Position numbers and translations under genes: made by a program. Below are positions 10,501-20,285 of a stretch of DNA of 64,000 nucleotides, one piece after another (position 1 is the first letter of the stretch; each line of letters begins with the position of its first letter). Below the pieces are notes generated by a model. It was given only the letters and a program-made list of their open reading frames with translations, was not told the DNA's origin and did not search any database. The DNA is taken from NCBI GenBank assembly GCA_963922205.1, contig CAWUHX010000360.1, positions 1-64,000 of the forward strand. Reading direction: 5' to 3'. The stretch comes from Romanomermis culicivorax (lineage: Eukaryota > Nematoda > Enoplea > Mermithida > Mermithidae).

Positions 10501-13500
10501 GGTACAAGCGAAGGCACTGGTCGACACAGGAGCTGTTTTCTCACTCTTGGACCACAAGTTAGCGGCCCAGCTGCCCAACTTGTCACTATCACCAACCAGG
10601 GCACGCCCTATCGCAGCCAACGGGTCCCCGATCCCACTGCTAGGAGCAGCCTACATCACAGTTACAGTGGCTGATGTCTCTGAACGGATTCAGGTCCAAA
10701 TACAGGAGAACTGTTCAGCTGAACTGGTCCTCGGAACCAATTTCCTCGGCCGGTTCAATTGTGTCAGTTTGAACTGGGAGAAATCTTTCCTCCAGTTCAA
10801 AGAGAGTAGAATCCCCTGTGACGGCCTCATCCACAGCCCACCTTCTGCCCGCGGCGCTTTGCCCCTGAAGGACTTGGTGATTCTAGAGCCTCGCTCCATG
10901 ACACGATTCACTGTACCTGTCCCACCAATCTATACGAACGTGCCTGAGGTGGCCTTCTTTCCGAAGAACCTCACCGGGTCTCAACGACACGTATATTTTG
11001 CAGGAAGCGTCAGTACCGTGACCAACGGTCACATACCGCTTCAGGTAGTCAACCCGAGTACTCATTCCGTGGTTCTCTACCCGCACACGACCATCGGTCA
11101 TGTGCAAATGCATAGTGAGCCCTCACGGGAATCACCGGTCGACTCAGACACCGTCCTCGATCGTCAGTGGGTCGAGGCCAATGCTGTGATCTCACCGGAC
11201 ATCTCCCCTCGGGACCGGGCAGCCTTACTCGATCTACTGGTTGCATACACCGACCTTTATGCTCTTGATGAAAAGGACACAGGTTCCACTGATCTCGTCC
11301 AGCACGAAATCAGCACGGGTGATGCCCGCCCAGTCTGCCGTTTTCCTTACCGGTCCTCACCTAAGGAAAAGGATCTCATCATGCAGGAGGTCAAGGCGCT
11401 CCAGGAGAAAGGTATTATTCGGCCCAGCACGTCTCCGTGGGCTACTAATACTGTCCTGGTGCGCAAGAAAAACGGTTCTCACCGTATGTGTGTTGACTTT
11501 CGTGGTCTTAACGAGGTCACGAAAAAGGATGTCTACCCTCTCCCGCGGATAGATGACATCCTCGACACACTCAAGGGTATGAAGTATTTCACTACCCTTG
11601 ACCAGGCTAACGCTTATTGGTCAATCCCGATTGCCGAGGCCGATAAGGAAAAGACGGCTTTTAATACGCCTATTGGACTTTACGAATTCAATTATTTGCA
11701 TTTCGGTTTATGCAACGCGCCAGGGACATTTCAACGCCTTATGGACCTCCTCCTTACTGGAATCCAATGGCGCACGGTTCTGACTTATCTCGACGACATT
11801 TTGGTGTTCGGGAACTCTCACACCCAAATGCTTGAGCGCCTGGCAGATGTGTTCGCCCGTCTTCGCCGGGGTGGAATGAAGCTCAGACTGAGCAAGTGCA
11901 AATTTTCGCACTCAGAGGTAGAGTACCTAGGCTATCGCATCTCACAGAGCGGCCTAGAACCTGACCAAGCCAAGCTGGCCGCCGTCCAAAACCTACCCAT
12001 TCCACAAAACGCCAAAGACATCAAGTCCTTCCTAGGCCTCGTGTCTTACTACAGGCGTTTCATCCCTGGTTGTGCCCGGCTCAGCGAGCCACTAACCAAG
12101 CTCTTAAGGAAGGAAACTACTTTCCAGTGGTCAAAACCTCAGCAGGAGGCGTTCGATGAACTCCGCCGCCTGCTGACCAACCCTCCTATCCTGCGCCATC
12201 CGGACTTTTCGAAATCCTTTATCCTTCAAACTGATGCGAGTATTTCGGGGATAGGAGCGGTTCTTAGCCAGTTAGACGAAAATGGATACGACCATCCTGT
12301 CGCGTACGCCAGCCGAGGGTTAACAGCGGCCGAGAAAAACTACTCCATTACAGAACTGGAGACTCTCGCTGTTGTCCATTTCGTCAAGCACTTTCGACCA
12401 TACCTCTTCCAGCACGAGGTGGTCGTTCAGACTGACCATACCGCGGTCAAAGCAGTGTTGGAGAAGCCTAACCCCTCTGCTCGGATCGCTCGGTGGGGAC
12501 TCGCGCTCGCCGAATTCAAACTGACAATTCGGCCGCGAAAAGGTCAGTCTAATGGTAATGCTGACGCATTATCACGCCTGCCGGATCCTAACTCCCTCAC
12601 CGGTCAGAGTATTGATGATACTCCCCTCTACAGACCTGAGGGGCACGTTATGATGATCACCGATGGTGCGCAGCACCTGGCGAGATCAAGGACCTTGACC
12701 GATGGTGTGCAGCACCTGGCGCGTTCAAGTAATTCAGCACCGATCACTGTTGGCGCGGAGCGCCCGGTACGATCAGAGTCTTATGCCGAGATATCCGTCG
12801 GTGCGCAGCACCCCGACCTTTTCGCTGCTCAGCTGGAGGATCCGGAATTAGCCGACATCATTCGCTCTCTTAAGCCTCTGGGCGACCAGAATGATGTGCG
12901 AGGCTACCATCTGTTGGATAACGTCCTTCAGAAATGGACAGGCGAGTCCAATAAGATCGTCATACCCAGATCCATGGTTACTACCATTATCCGGGCTCAT
13001 CACGATGACATCTTAGCTGGACATTTCGGTGCTAAACGTACTGCGCGGCTCATTGCTCGCAGATACCACTGGCCCTCCCTCAGTCGGGATGTCAAGTCCT
13101 TCTGTCAGCGGTGTGATCTTTGCCAACGGAATAAGCCCGCTCGACAGAAAACCACTGCGACCCTGAAACCTATCACCATCACGGGACCGTTTCACCGGGT
13201 AGGTGTCGACTGCATGGGACCAATGACCACTAGCGAAGCTGGCAACCGTTTCATCGTAGTCTTTATCGACTACTTTACGAAATGGGTCGAGGCTTTTGCT
13301 ACTCCGGACATCACTGCGAACACCATCGCCCGACTGTTTGTAACGCAAATTGTCTGCCGGCACGGGGCACCGCAGATTCTTCAGTCAGATCGTGGCACTG
13401 ACTTCACATCAAAACTGATGACTGAAATCACTGCGATCTGCGCAACGAAGAAAATCCACTCTACCGCCTATCACCCGATGACCAACGGTGAAGTGGAAAG

Positions 13501-14167
13501 AGCTAATCAGACGCTAGCCACACGGCTACGTATGTATGTTCATCAAGGACATACTGATTGGGATGAACACCTACCATACGCTGTGTTTGCCATCAATATC
13601 AGCATGAATGAGTCAACAGGGTACTCGCCCTTTGAACTCATGTACGGTCGCACACCCATGCTCCCTGTTGACGCCGCGCTCTCATTCAACCCTCCGGCCC
13701 ATATCATTAATGTTTCCTCATATGATATGGAGGTCAAACGTCATTTCACGAATGCCTTAACCTTAATCCAGAGTCGGATTGAGAAAGCACAGGAAGCCTA
13801 TGCACGGTCGTACGACCGGAGGGCACATGATGTCTCGTACAAAGTAGGGGACCAGGTGCTCAAACTGCGCACCTCCAGCAAACGTGGACTCACTCCTAAA
13901 TTGCTGCCCATCTACGATGGACCCTACCTTGTCACAAGTGTGGCATATCCCAATGTCACACTTCGTCTCGAGATGGATCAGGAAGACACTGTACATGTCA
14001 ACCAGCTTCGACTTTACGTGTCCCCTGAACAACCGAGTGAAGCAGAGGATACACCTCCCACTTCACAGGCAACAGATTCGGCACCCTTATTGTATCCATC
14101 AATAAGCCGGGACTTTACACCGAATCTGATTGACCCACATCTTGATGCAGAGGTCCCCGACCCGTAA
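7568..14167 (+). CDS. pol: Env-Pol fusion polyprotein (glycoprotein, two retropepsins, RT, RNase H, integrase)
   Basis: One uninterrupted frame. It is open from 6875, but the part overlapping gag reads as a low-information Ser/Arg/Pro shadow, so I start it at the gag stop, where frameshifting or splicing would enter. Residue numbers here count from 6875. In order: signal-peptide-like segment and Cys-rich ectodomain (~232-795), transmembrane helix (~797-826), first protease DTG (885), Arg/Ser-rich linker, second protease DTG (1217), RT with YLDD (1638), RNase H first Asp (1787), a degenerate peptide repeat, integrase zinc domain and D,D35E core (2112, 2172, 2208), and a GPY/F-type C-terminus. 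The PR-RT-RH-IN order is Ty3/gypsy. The envelope domain ahead of protease is the exceptional feature. Confidence 0.9.
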   Translation, partial: DTAPQARFVKLSENLQITFVQLFLTIKLTLVASLFLGVSLSAPAAQYQFCGLSRSGHPLELPQRVECKPPQSSWSPRRMNVTVYVPSSDPITTTAWKCTLRSRKVCTNTGFFGSRGITADVITTQHLAPAACTLAHRTKMFGSQKLVGIRPGFYSTNQTLEVMYEWCCSDVCKTVTNLFIEEVQVASWDGTTALSTLGDVGGCSPTAGQCTTLDGVIVWPAQNFTARCHYHPKGNYTASMSGNHVIIDDLQVALKIPGNSRVFQLCPELRSTTVRMDQGLLLRIHGRYNLTQNMFRVATDSRPDPVNAKLNYLAQQIKESEINGFRFTWLELCSHAQRYLDLTWQLLRFDPTLGARAFLQRNDLTAEFTGDALTIWPCQKVNATYVYHSYRVGNVCYKYLPVQVGGTIYFATPGGPDLIKSSPIVPCHHHFTGIFRNRSGWSTESGAVHVSHIPLELFWKQRFNITHFEAPALFHDQLAMTPSNFAFFKQYVYKTEQIEAVLNRLVNFTAGLSLQPDAIYQAFAGVGTDIKASLEGVGLAANHVITGQEHTLAQGLHAVLSGPVQLIFNILITLTVLIGAGYLAYLGVSYYLSYRLRSKQVRFVSRFSPLGLYRKVQRWIGFHYVQNDVPSQLDRITPCFVVLLDTKETPAFLDTGCPRTIISQRLHKALAKESPKAVMAFQQHHDFNPLMSLNGKAVHTILSGPYEIMLPGNRQPNTRIDVHLHVCKTTSPFWAPVDLILGLDFLEQFKNIMFDYQRNVCRLDAVELPLLLTTPEIDQIDPWWENTRALSRNSHRSGSRSRSRASSISQPHSRASSVASSRGSTRGYRASSRRASHHLSTLHGSGCPRPPPGTSPVTLEKGRYHEPSDSDAPTSPVPNAPPLSDNEVESLGATQSPKDHSDHILTVQDESTLLNDPEPSVGYALVGLLRRTGLPIPKRSGKTKHVSGATTPDSGHVVTAFYPNDIRTPHIKVLLNNWVQAKALVDTGAVFSLLDHKLAAQLPNLSLSPTRARPIAANGSPIPLLGAAYITVTVADVSERIQVQIQENCSAELVLGTNFLGRFNCVSLNWEKSFLQFKESRIPCDGLIHSPPSARGALPLKDLVILEPRSMTRFTVPVPPIYTNVPEVAFFPKNLTGSQRHVYFAGSVSTVTNGHIPLQVVNPSTHSVVLYPHTTIGHVQMHSEPSRESPVDSDTVLDRQWVEANAVISPDISPRDRAALLDLLVAYTDLYALDEKDTGSTDLVQHEISTGDARPVCRFPYRSSPKEKDLIMQEVKALQEKGIIRPSTSPWATNTVLVRKKNGSHRMCVDFRGLNEVTKKDVYPLPRIDDILDTLKGMKYFTTLDQANAYWSIPIAEADKEKTAFNTPIGLYEFNYLHFGLCNAPGTFQRLMDLLLTGIQWRTVLTYLDDILVFGNSHTQMLERLADVFARLRRGGMKLRLSKCKFSHSEVEYLGYRISQSGLEPDQAKLAAVQNLPIPQNAKDIKSFLGLVSYYRRFIPGCARLSEPLTKLLRKETTFQWSKPQQEAFDELRRLLTNPPILRHPDFSKSFILQTDASISGIGAVLSQLDENGYDHPVAYASRGLTAAEKNYSITELETLAVVHFVKHFRPYLFQHEVVVQTDHTAVKAVLEKPNPSARIARWGLALAEFKLTIRPRKGQSNGNADALSRLPDPNSLTGQSIDDTPLYRPEGHVMMITDGAQHLARSRTLTDGVQHLARSSNSAPITVGAERPVRSESYAEISVGAQHPDLFAAQLEDPELADIIRSLKPLGDQNDVRGYHLLDNVLQKWTGESNKIVIPRSMVTTIIRAHHDDILAGHFGAKRTARLIARRYHWPSLSRDVKSFCQRCDLCQRNKPARQKTTATLKPITITGPFHRVGVDCMGPMTTSEAGNRFIVVFIDYFTKWVEAFATPDITANTIARLFVTQIVCRHGAPQILQSDRGTDFTSKLMTEITAICATKKIHSTAYHPMTNGEVERANQTLATRLRMYVHQGHTDWDEHLPYAVFAINISMNESTGYSPFELMYGRTPMLPVDAALSFNPPAHIINVSSYDMEVKRHFTNALTLIQSRIEKAQEAYARSYDRRAHDVSYKVGDQVLKLRTSSKRGLTPKLLPIYDGPYLVTSVAYPNVTLRLEMDQEDTVHVNQLRLYVSPEQPSEAEDTPPTSQATDSAPLLYPSISRDFTPNLIDPHLDAEVPDP
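7583..9420 (+). CDS. env: Envelope-like type I glycoprotein domain at the N-terminus of the Pol frame
   Basis: Seen: a ~25-residue hydrophobic stretch (about 7617-7694) ending in SLSAPAA, like a cleavable signal peptide; about 550 residues with some 20 Cys, including CC and C-x3-C-type clusters, and nine N-glycosylation sequons (NVT, NQT, NFT, NYT, NLT, NAT, NRS, NIT, NFT); then a ~28-residue hydrophobic helix (9263-9349) followed by a basic stretch and a short tail. This is the architecture of a type I viral envelope glycoprotein. I see no clear furin site in the ectodomain and cannot assign a fusion class; a conserved C-x-Y-x-P-V block near 8755-8780 is a handle for profile searches. Retroviruses and errantiviruses place env after integrase; here it is fused upstream of protease. 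Confidence 0.75.
9470..9860 (+). other. First retropepsin-like aspartic protease domain
   Basis: Within the Pol frame: hydrophobic strand, FLDTG with the DTG triplet at 9527-9535, and the downstream ILG-x-DFL motif near 9790 that closes the retropepsin fold. It starts about 40 residues after the transmembrane helix, so it would sit directly under the membrane on the cytosolic side. An Arg/Ser-rich linker (about 9945-10080) follows. Confidence 0.8.
10440..10800 (+). other. Second retropepsin-like aspartic protease domain
   Basis: Seen: strand, ALVDTGA with DTG at 10523-10531, and the matching VLG-x-NFL motif near 10730. This one is in the usual position just before RT. The two catalytic Asp residues are 332 residues apart in the same chain. 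Confidence 0.85.
11280..12590 (+). other. Reverse transcriptase and RNase H domains
   Basis: RT motifs in order: the PYR..P entry, the KKNGS and CVDFRGLN block, the [10 protein letters not shown] block with the first catalytic Asp, the FGLCNAP block, YLDD at 11786-11797, then thumb and connection. RNase H follows with QTDAS (Asp at 12233), the ITELE glutamate, QTDH and the late N-x-x-ADALSR motif. All key residues are present, so the enzyme could be active. Confidence 0.95.
12655..12815 (+). repeat. Degenerate in-frame tandem repeat between RNase H and integrase
   Basis: Three to four copies of a ~45-bp coding unit give the peptide motif (D/V)GAQHLARS and variants. It is in frame, probably a flexible tether between RNase H and integrase, and expandable by slippage. 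Confidence 0.7.
12980..14060 (+). other. Integrase domain
   Basis: H-H-C-C zinc-binding domain (His pair near 12990-13025, Cys pair near 13111-13125). Catalytic core: first Asp at 13208, second at 13388, Glu at 13496, exactly the D,D35E spacing. The C-terminal region has the GPY motif (about 13920) and the VHVNQLR-type end typical of gypsy integrases. No chromodomain is evident. Confidence 0.93.
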
Positions 14168-14201
14168 CTCAGGATGCACTCTCTTCATTGTCCCCGCTTA
14201 C

Positions 14202-14688
14202 GGACGAGGACGTCCTTTTTCGAAGGACCGCCGTGCCCCTCACGAAGTATCCACTCTTGTCCATGCTGGATCTTAGTGGATAGAAGAGAGCGTTCAGCAA
14301 CCTAAGCGTCACGCCTTAGGCGCATCCTCACGCGATAGCCTACACCTCTCAGGGTGCATCCTCTGCGATAGCCCGACAATCTGTACCTCACTGGGCGCAT
14401 CCTCTGCGATAGCCTACATCTTGCCCTGAAAATTTTTTCTTTTCTGTGTTCCAGACCTTCGCACAGGATATTCAATGTCGGCAACTCCACGCATCAACAA
14501 CCTCCGGTCACCATACCACGGAACGAATTACGATCAAAGAAGGCCTCATCCACCGACAACCCAACGGACCTATTCGACCACTCTCGCCGTCACACCTTGG
14601 AATGCCCTACGACCACGGACACGCCGCATAAAACCTCACTACTGACCACTGCAAGGACGAGGACGCCCTTTTTCGAAGGACCGCCGTG
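14202..14688 (+). repeat. Duplicated 34-bp hairpin flanking the 3' UTR
   Basis: The same 34-bp sequence, with one C/T difference, occurs at 14202-14235 and 14655-14688. It contains a stem GTCCTT / AAGGAC around a TTTCG loop. The second copy runs straight into the start of the 3' LTR, where a polypurine tract would normally be; the purine-rich part is only AAGGACGAGGACG. The hairpin may mark plus-strand priming or RNA 3' processing. Confidence 0.7.
14308..14425 (+). repeat. Three tandem ~45-bp units in the 3' UTR
   Basis: GCGCATCCTC(T/A)GCGATAGCC or close variants recur three times between the Pol stop and the 3' LTR. Untranslated; function unknown. Confidence 0.75.
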
Positions 14689-16112
14689 TCACGTGCCGCT
14701 CAATTCTCCAACGTCACGTGATTCCGATCATGCCGACATTTTGTTATTTTTCATGTTTTGTTTATGACCCGATCATGCTTTTGTTTATTTCATTTTTACA
14801 CATGCATTTTACGTTCGTTTTTATATTTTTTTATGCATTTCTATGTTTCGTTTTGTTGTATTTTTATTTCCGTTTCGATTTATTATTTTTTCGTTGCGCA
14901 TGTAGACTACAGTATGTAACCCGCTAGTCAGAATTTCCATTAAAGATAAGCTCTCCAGGCTCATCGCTATAATTGGAGCTCAACATGCACCTCTCATCAG
15001 CAAAAACTAGCGACGTTTCGCAACGTGAAATGCCTGGTTGGAAATTCTCACTAGATGATGTTCATATGTTTAGCATGGAGAGTGAAACTGGCCCCAATGC
15101 TTAACGTAGTGAACTGGAAAATGTCTATGTGACCATAGGCATCTTCTGCAGTGATTTCCGCTGTAGAAGTTAGCTTGGGTGTCTTAGCTCCGCCCAAGGC
15201 ATACTTTAGATTACGGGGCCCTTTAAAAGGGCTTGTTTCTTTAGTTTTGCACTCATTTCTGGGCCTAAACCGTCTTCTGCATTTTCAGCTTACAACTCCG
15301 CGTTTGTCAATGTCCTTTATGATAATTTTACATATTTTGCCTGCATCCGCCACCTTTCTTTAATAAATTTACATATTCCCCTTTGGTGTCCCTTGCGTTC
15401 GTACGTTACCGTATCCGGACCTAGGAGTTTACCCTGTGCCCTGTTGATCGAGAACCCCCATTGCCTCCCCGAAGAACGTTTTGGTACTGTCGCTCGCCAA
15501 CTTGCAGTTACCAACCCTCCACGCCGAATCACTTTCAGATTACCATACCTGCTTCCCTGCCATCCGTAGGACCCACGTTTGACCCTTGAACTCATCATCC
15601 AGCACCGAGTACTTTGAGAAGAGGATTTAATGAGTCTTCTCAGGGGTCATTATTGTTGAGGGTATATTTGTGGGAATCCTCCTTAAGCCAGTTTTCCCTT
15701 GAGAGTACCCTCAGTTAGAAAAGCCCTTGGACCCTTAAGGTCAGGGCCAATTAGGGGATTTAGGTTGACAATCAGGTCCCCTACAGTAAGCCATTCCATG
15801 AATGGCACAGTCCCTCATTTTCAGTGAATGAGGACTAGGGATTGCCACCCCTGACCTGGCCGCATTGTCCATTATTCTACGGCTGAACCCTAGGACAAGG
15901 CCGTGGTACACCATAGGTTTTCCTGTGGTAGTACCAGCTGGGTTAGGTTCCTGCACTGAATACCTTACGGAGCCACCCAACGGGGTCACAGCATGTCACT
16001 CACAGTGTCATGGCCGTGTTTCCTACGAAATATGATATGGGTTTTCCCATCAATGTGACTGATCACCAATTCAGTTAATGTGACACGGCTCCCTATTTGA
16101 GTTAATGTGACA
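14687..16112 (+). repeat. 3' LTR (mosaic)
   Basis: Positions 14687-14870 match the 5' LTR start almost exactly. From 14871 the sequence is still homologous but clearly diverged (many indels and substitutions) to about 16059. The hairpins (15125-15138 and 15143-15169), TATA-like palindrome (about 15220-15234) and AATAAA (15362-15367) are kept. The donor-type GTGAGT of the 5' LTR is ATGAGT here. The end at GTGACA (16107-16112) is inferred. The next bases (ATCC) do not repeat the AGTT seen left of the 5' LTR. Confidence 0.78.
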
Positions 16113-16376
16113 ATCCAAACCATTGCAAAAAAATTTAGCTGCAAACATCTCATCTTGGATTTGAAATCATAAATTCCAGTGCAAAGTGCCAAGAGAAACT
16201 TTTAGATTTTGATGTCCTAGAATCGTGATTCATAAATCTTTTCACTATTTATATCATGGATTAAAGGTCTTATTTTTTCTAGCCATTCAATGATTTGACA
16301 TGAGTAAAATGCAAAAATCATACTGAAGACATGCAACCAAAATTAGATAATCAGGAGCCGGTTCCATCATCAAAGA

Positions 16377-16655
16377 CACTGGAGCTGCAGTTATGACGAA
16401 GCTTATGCCGTAGCTTAATCCTATATGTTATACAGCTCGGGTGCAGCTCAACTCATACAGACAACATAGGTCGAGAAAGTTGAGAGCTGTGGCTAAACTC
16501 TTATTACACATTGCAGTTATGGTTTCTCGATATTTTTCTCTAACTTTCTGGGTATGTTTTTGTAGGATTTGAGCTGCAAATGAGCAGCGCCTTAACCGCA
16601 ATGGGAATGAAATGTATAGTTAAGCTACGGCCTAAGCTGCAGCTCAACTGGTGTG
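16377..16655. repeat. Fold-back element with ~40-bp inverted arms
   Basis: A left arm around GCAGTTATGACGAAGCTTAT..CCGTAGCTTAA (16377-16421) is matched in inverse orientation by 16619-16655. It is MITE-like, with no clear target duplication. Confidence 0.5.
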
Positions 16656-17211
16656 GAATTCTTCAACACCTTCTGTTGTTGTTCCATTTTGATGATCTTT
16701 CAATCATTTTCGCACTACAGAATACGTTTAGAAAATTCAACACTTTTTAGACTGAAAAAAGATTCTGTGAAATTGTGCATAGCAAATTATTATCATTGCA
16801 ACTTCTAGTGCTGGTAGTGAATGTCGTTCCAGCAGCATAACAATGCATAGTATAACAAATGTATGTTTGTAAATCATTCCTGGAAAAATTGATACTACGA
16901 TATGTTTTTGTGCCTGCACTACGATTCGCTTTGATTTGGGATCATATCTTTTGAATTATCGAAATTTCTCCATCATTGTGGCACACAGTTAAAAAACGGG
17001 CTTTACGATCTGGACCGGGCCGGGCTTTTTACGTTCAGCCCGGTTTCAGTCAGGCCGAGCTCGAGCCGAGAGGGACATTCTTGCAGCCCGTGCAGGTCCG
17101 CGCCGTGGCATAGCCAGCTAGAGGTCTGTGGACCGAAAATTTTTCGAAAAGTGGCCATGGGGTCTAGCCAGCGTGCTGAGTTAATAGTGCTCTAGGTCAA
17201 GTAGTACTGTA
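16656..17211. other. Noncoding spacer
   Basis: AT-rich. It holds a short GC-rich patch around 17000-17110 with repeated CCGGGC / GCCCGG words. I see no gene. Confidence 0.6.
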
Positions 17212-18911
17212 CTAGTTTATTAGAAAATGCCCCGATGGGGCAGAAAAAAGGAGAATATACTTGCTTCGACAGTTGCCATGGTAGAAAAAGAAGTGGACTA
17301 AATTTTTGAGAACTTGGGTCAAAGTTGGAAAAAATTCACTTTCTTTATATTGGATTTTCATTCTTTCTCAAAAAAATTTTCCATGTCTGTGAAAAAGTAT
17401 ATTCTGCAGCATTGTGCATTTTGTCCTTCCCCTGGCATCAACTACAATCAAATTTTTCTATAAGAGAATTATATGCGCATGATTTCAAATGTAAAGAAAT
17501 GGTAAACCAATAGCATTCTAACTCCCAACCAATTCAAAACTCCTGCCTCTCACACTAGCTGGAAAATAGTGTTGGAGGCATATTATAGTCATTTTCAGAA
17601 GTATAAAGAAACCTGGGGTGGTTGCACTAACCCATCATGAGGATAATCGCAACATCGGGATTTAATTGCTGATCCTGAATTTGAGCTAATCGCAATGTTC
17701 AAATTATTCTCGTCCAATGCACAAACAACACTCACTTCAAGATTAACTAATACTGAGGTTTAAGTTCGAGTTTGGCAATTGCAGAAATTTTTATATTTAT
17801 TTGCTTTAGAGATAAGAAAATTATACGAAAATGTTAGTGCAATCCGACAGCTTGAGCTGGGGATAATCTCGACATTGAGCTCGTTATAATCCTGATGGCA
17901 TTCAATTTATACCGGACTTGAGATCAAACTGATACGCCTTTTTGTTCGAGATTACTTTGCGCTGGAGCTTAGACCCCCTTTGTGCAACTGGGCTTTGGTT
18001 ACAGTCATTATGGGCACTGATCTGCAAATGGGATTCAGCCGTGCCTATATTAGGGTTGTCGCTATATTAGATATTAGAGTGTTCTCCTCGACTCTACTGG
18101 CACTCCCTTGGCAACAAAACGACTTTTTTGAAAGCAGGACGGGAGCGACAGGGATGGGCGAAATTGCTTCCCATCTGGAAACCCATAAAAACCGCTCTTT
18201 CTGCAATTTCAGTTTAAATCCAAAAACTGTTAATGATGCTATTTTGTTGCATAGTTAAATAAAAGAGAATAGATTTGTTTATAGCTTGTAATCAGTAGAA
18301 CTTATGGAGTGAATTTTATACGATATGTTATATAATATATAAAATGAGTGAATGAAATGTATCGGGCACAATCGGTTTAGTTCTTAGAAGACTTTGTGTT
18401 GTAGCTTTTTTTCTAAAAAAGCTAAGTGAGATTTTATGTGCCACTTTCCCACAGTTAATTTCTTTTGTTGACACCAAATTCAGTAAAAAAGTTCAACACA
18501 GTTGGAAGCAAACATGTGTGAGAGGGGACATGGGGGCACAAACTTCCACAAGGGTTTTGGAACTGGAAAATTTGTCATGCAAAAAATTTTTTGGGCAATT
18601 TTTTTTTTGAATTTTTGTCTAAAAAACGCCATAAAACCAATATCCACCTCTGAACCCTCCTAAAAAATTCAGAGATGCACATATTTGGTTGGAAAGTGTG
18701 TTGATGCACGTAGCTGCAGAATATACTTTTTCGCAGACATAGACAATTTTTTTGAGAAAGAATGAAAATCCAATATAAAGGAAGTGAATTTTTTCCAACT
18801 TTGACCCAAGTTCTCAAAAATTTAGTCCACTTCTTTTTCTACCATGGCAACTGTCGAAGCAAGTATATTCTCCTTTTTTCTGCCCCATCGGGGCATTTTC
18901 TAATAAACTAG
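17212..18911. mobile_element. 1.7-kb element bounded by 199-bp inverted repeats
   Basis: Arms 17212-17410 and 18713-18911 are equal in length and near-identical in inverted orientation, both starting CTAGTTTATTAG and reaching a TTCTGCAGC core. The interior has no recognisable transposase. I see no target duplication at the outer ends. It is either a non-autonomous DNA transposon or an inverted duplication. Confidence 0.7.
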
Positions 18912-19149
18912 TTCACCTCTTTTTAGTGGGCCTCAACCATGCACGAAAACCTTCATAGAAGCACATTGAAGTTTTGAATTTGGTCATCTTCACGTCAAAA
19001 AAACAATAAAAAACCATCTTCAAGCTACGAATTCTCACTTCCGGCAAAAGTAAAAGATGTGTAAACTGCATAGTAGTTAAAAACATTGTGAACAGACTGA
19101 AAAATGACCACACCTATTGAATTCCTCATGGTCTAGAATCCTTAAACCC

Positions 19150-20285
19150 AAAAAATCGCAGAAATACCTTTGTTTACACTCGATATGAATTAGTGTGTAA
19201 AGTGATCACATTCATTAAATTCTCAGTGATCGAAAACCCCTCCCAAAGAAATTTTTTTGCGTAAAGTGATCGCATTCATTAAATTCCCAATGATCGAAAA
19301 CCCCTTCCACAAAAAAATTACGAAAATAGGCTTGGTTAAATCCAGAATAATTTTTTTGGTGTAAAGTGACGCATCCATTGAATTCCCCACAGTCGAAAAC
19401 CCCTTCCATAGAAAATCACAAAAATATGCTTGGTTACACCCAGATAGATTTTAGTGTAAAATGACGTATCCATTGAATTTTCTGCAGTCGGAAACCCCTT
19501 CCACAAAAAATAACGAGAATACACTTGTTCACACCCGGAATAGTTTTATATATAAGATGACCACATTCATCAAATTCCCCATGGTTGAAAACCCCTTCCA
19601 CTGAAAAATCTCGAAAATACGCCTGTTTACTCACGGGATAATTTTTTGTGTAAAGTGATCACATTCGTGGAATTCATTGTGGTCGAAAATCCCCTCCACA
19701 AGAAAATCACGGCAATACGCATGTTTACACCCTGGATAACTTTTTTGTGTAAAGTGAAGCATCCATTGAATTCCCCGCAGTGAAAAACCCCTTCCATAGA
19801 AAATCACAAAAATACGCTTGTTTACACCCGGGCTAGTTCTTTTATGTAAGATGATCACATTCATCAAATTCCCCGTGGTCGCAAACCCCTTCCACTGAAA
19901 AATCACGAAAATACGCTTGTTTACTCACGGGATAATTTTTTGTGTAAAGTGATCACATTTATTGAGTCCCCGCGGTCGAAAACTCCCTCCACTGAAAAAT
20001 CACGAAAATACGCTTGTTTACTCACGGGATAATTTTTTGTGTAAAGTGATCACATTTATTGAATTCCTCGTGGTCGAAAACCCCTTCCAGCAAAAAATCA
20101 CGAAAATACGCTAGTTTACACAATGGATAATTTTTTGTGTAAAGTGACCACATCTATTGAATCCCCGCGGTCGAAAACTCCATCCGCTGAAAAATCACGA
20201 AAATACGCTTGTTTACACCCGGGATAATTTTTTGTGTAAAGTGACCGCGTCTATCAAATTCCCAATGGTCGAAAACCCTAGCAGC
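19150..20285. repeat. ~97-bp minisatellite, about 11 copies
   Basis: Units share (C/T)GCTTGTTTAC.C..GG, GTGTAAAGTGA and a TCGAAAACCCCTTCCAC word. The GTGTAAAGTGA word recurs at roughly 19361, 19454, 19649, 19748, 19943, 20040, 20138 and 20235, with variants between. The first units are truncated. The minus-strand open frames across it are periodic artefacts of the repeat. Confidence 0.9.

Larger units (their letters stand above)
5..16112 (+). mobile_element. Giant Ty3/gypsy-type LTR retroelement with gag, envelope-like and pol coding
   Basis: Seen: two LTR-like sequences (5-1483 and 14687-16112) that both open with TGTCAC and can end in GTGACA, flanking a gag frame and a long frame with protease, RT (YLDD), RNase H and integrase (HHCC, D,D35E) in the Ty3/gypsy order. 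It is about 16 kb; most gypsy elements are 5-9 kb. The excess is a 3.6 kb leader, an envelope-like domain and a second protease domain. Both long frames are free of stops, so the element looks recent. Odd points: the LTRs differ strongly after their first ~184 bp, no target duplication is visible, and the envelope-like domain precedes pol. Only four bases of left flank (AGTT) are in the window, so the left boundary rests on LTR homology. GC content is visibly higher than in the surrounding DNA. Confidence 0.93.

Noticed and set aside
19215-19906. Overlapping minus-strand frames with a repeated WKGF-like peptide
   Set aside because: Periodic artefacts of the 97-bp minisatellite.
19150-20285. 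CRISPR-like array
   Set aside because: Units are contiguous and similar throughout with no unique spacers, and the genome is eukaryotic.
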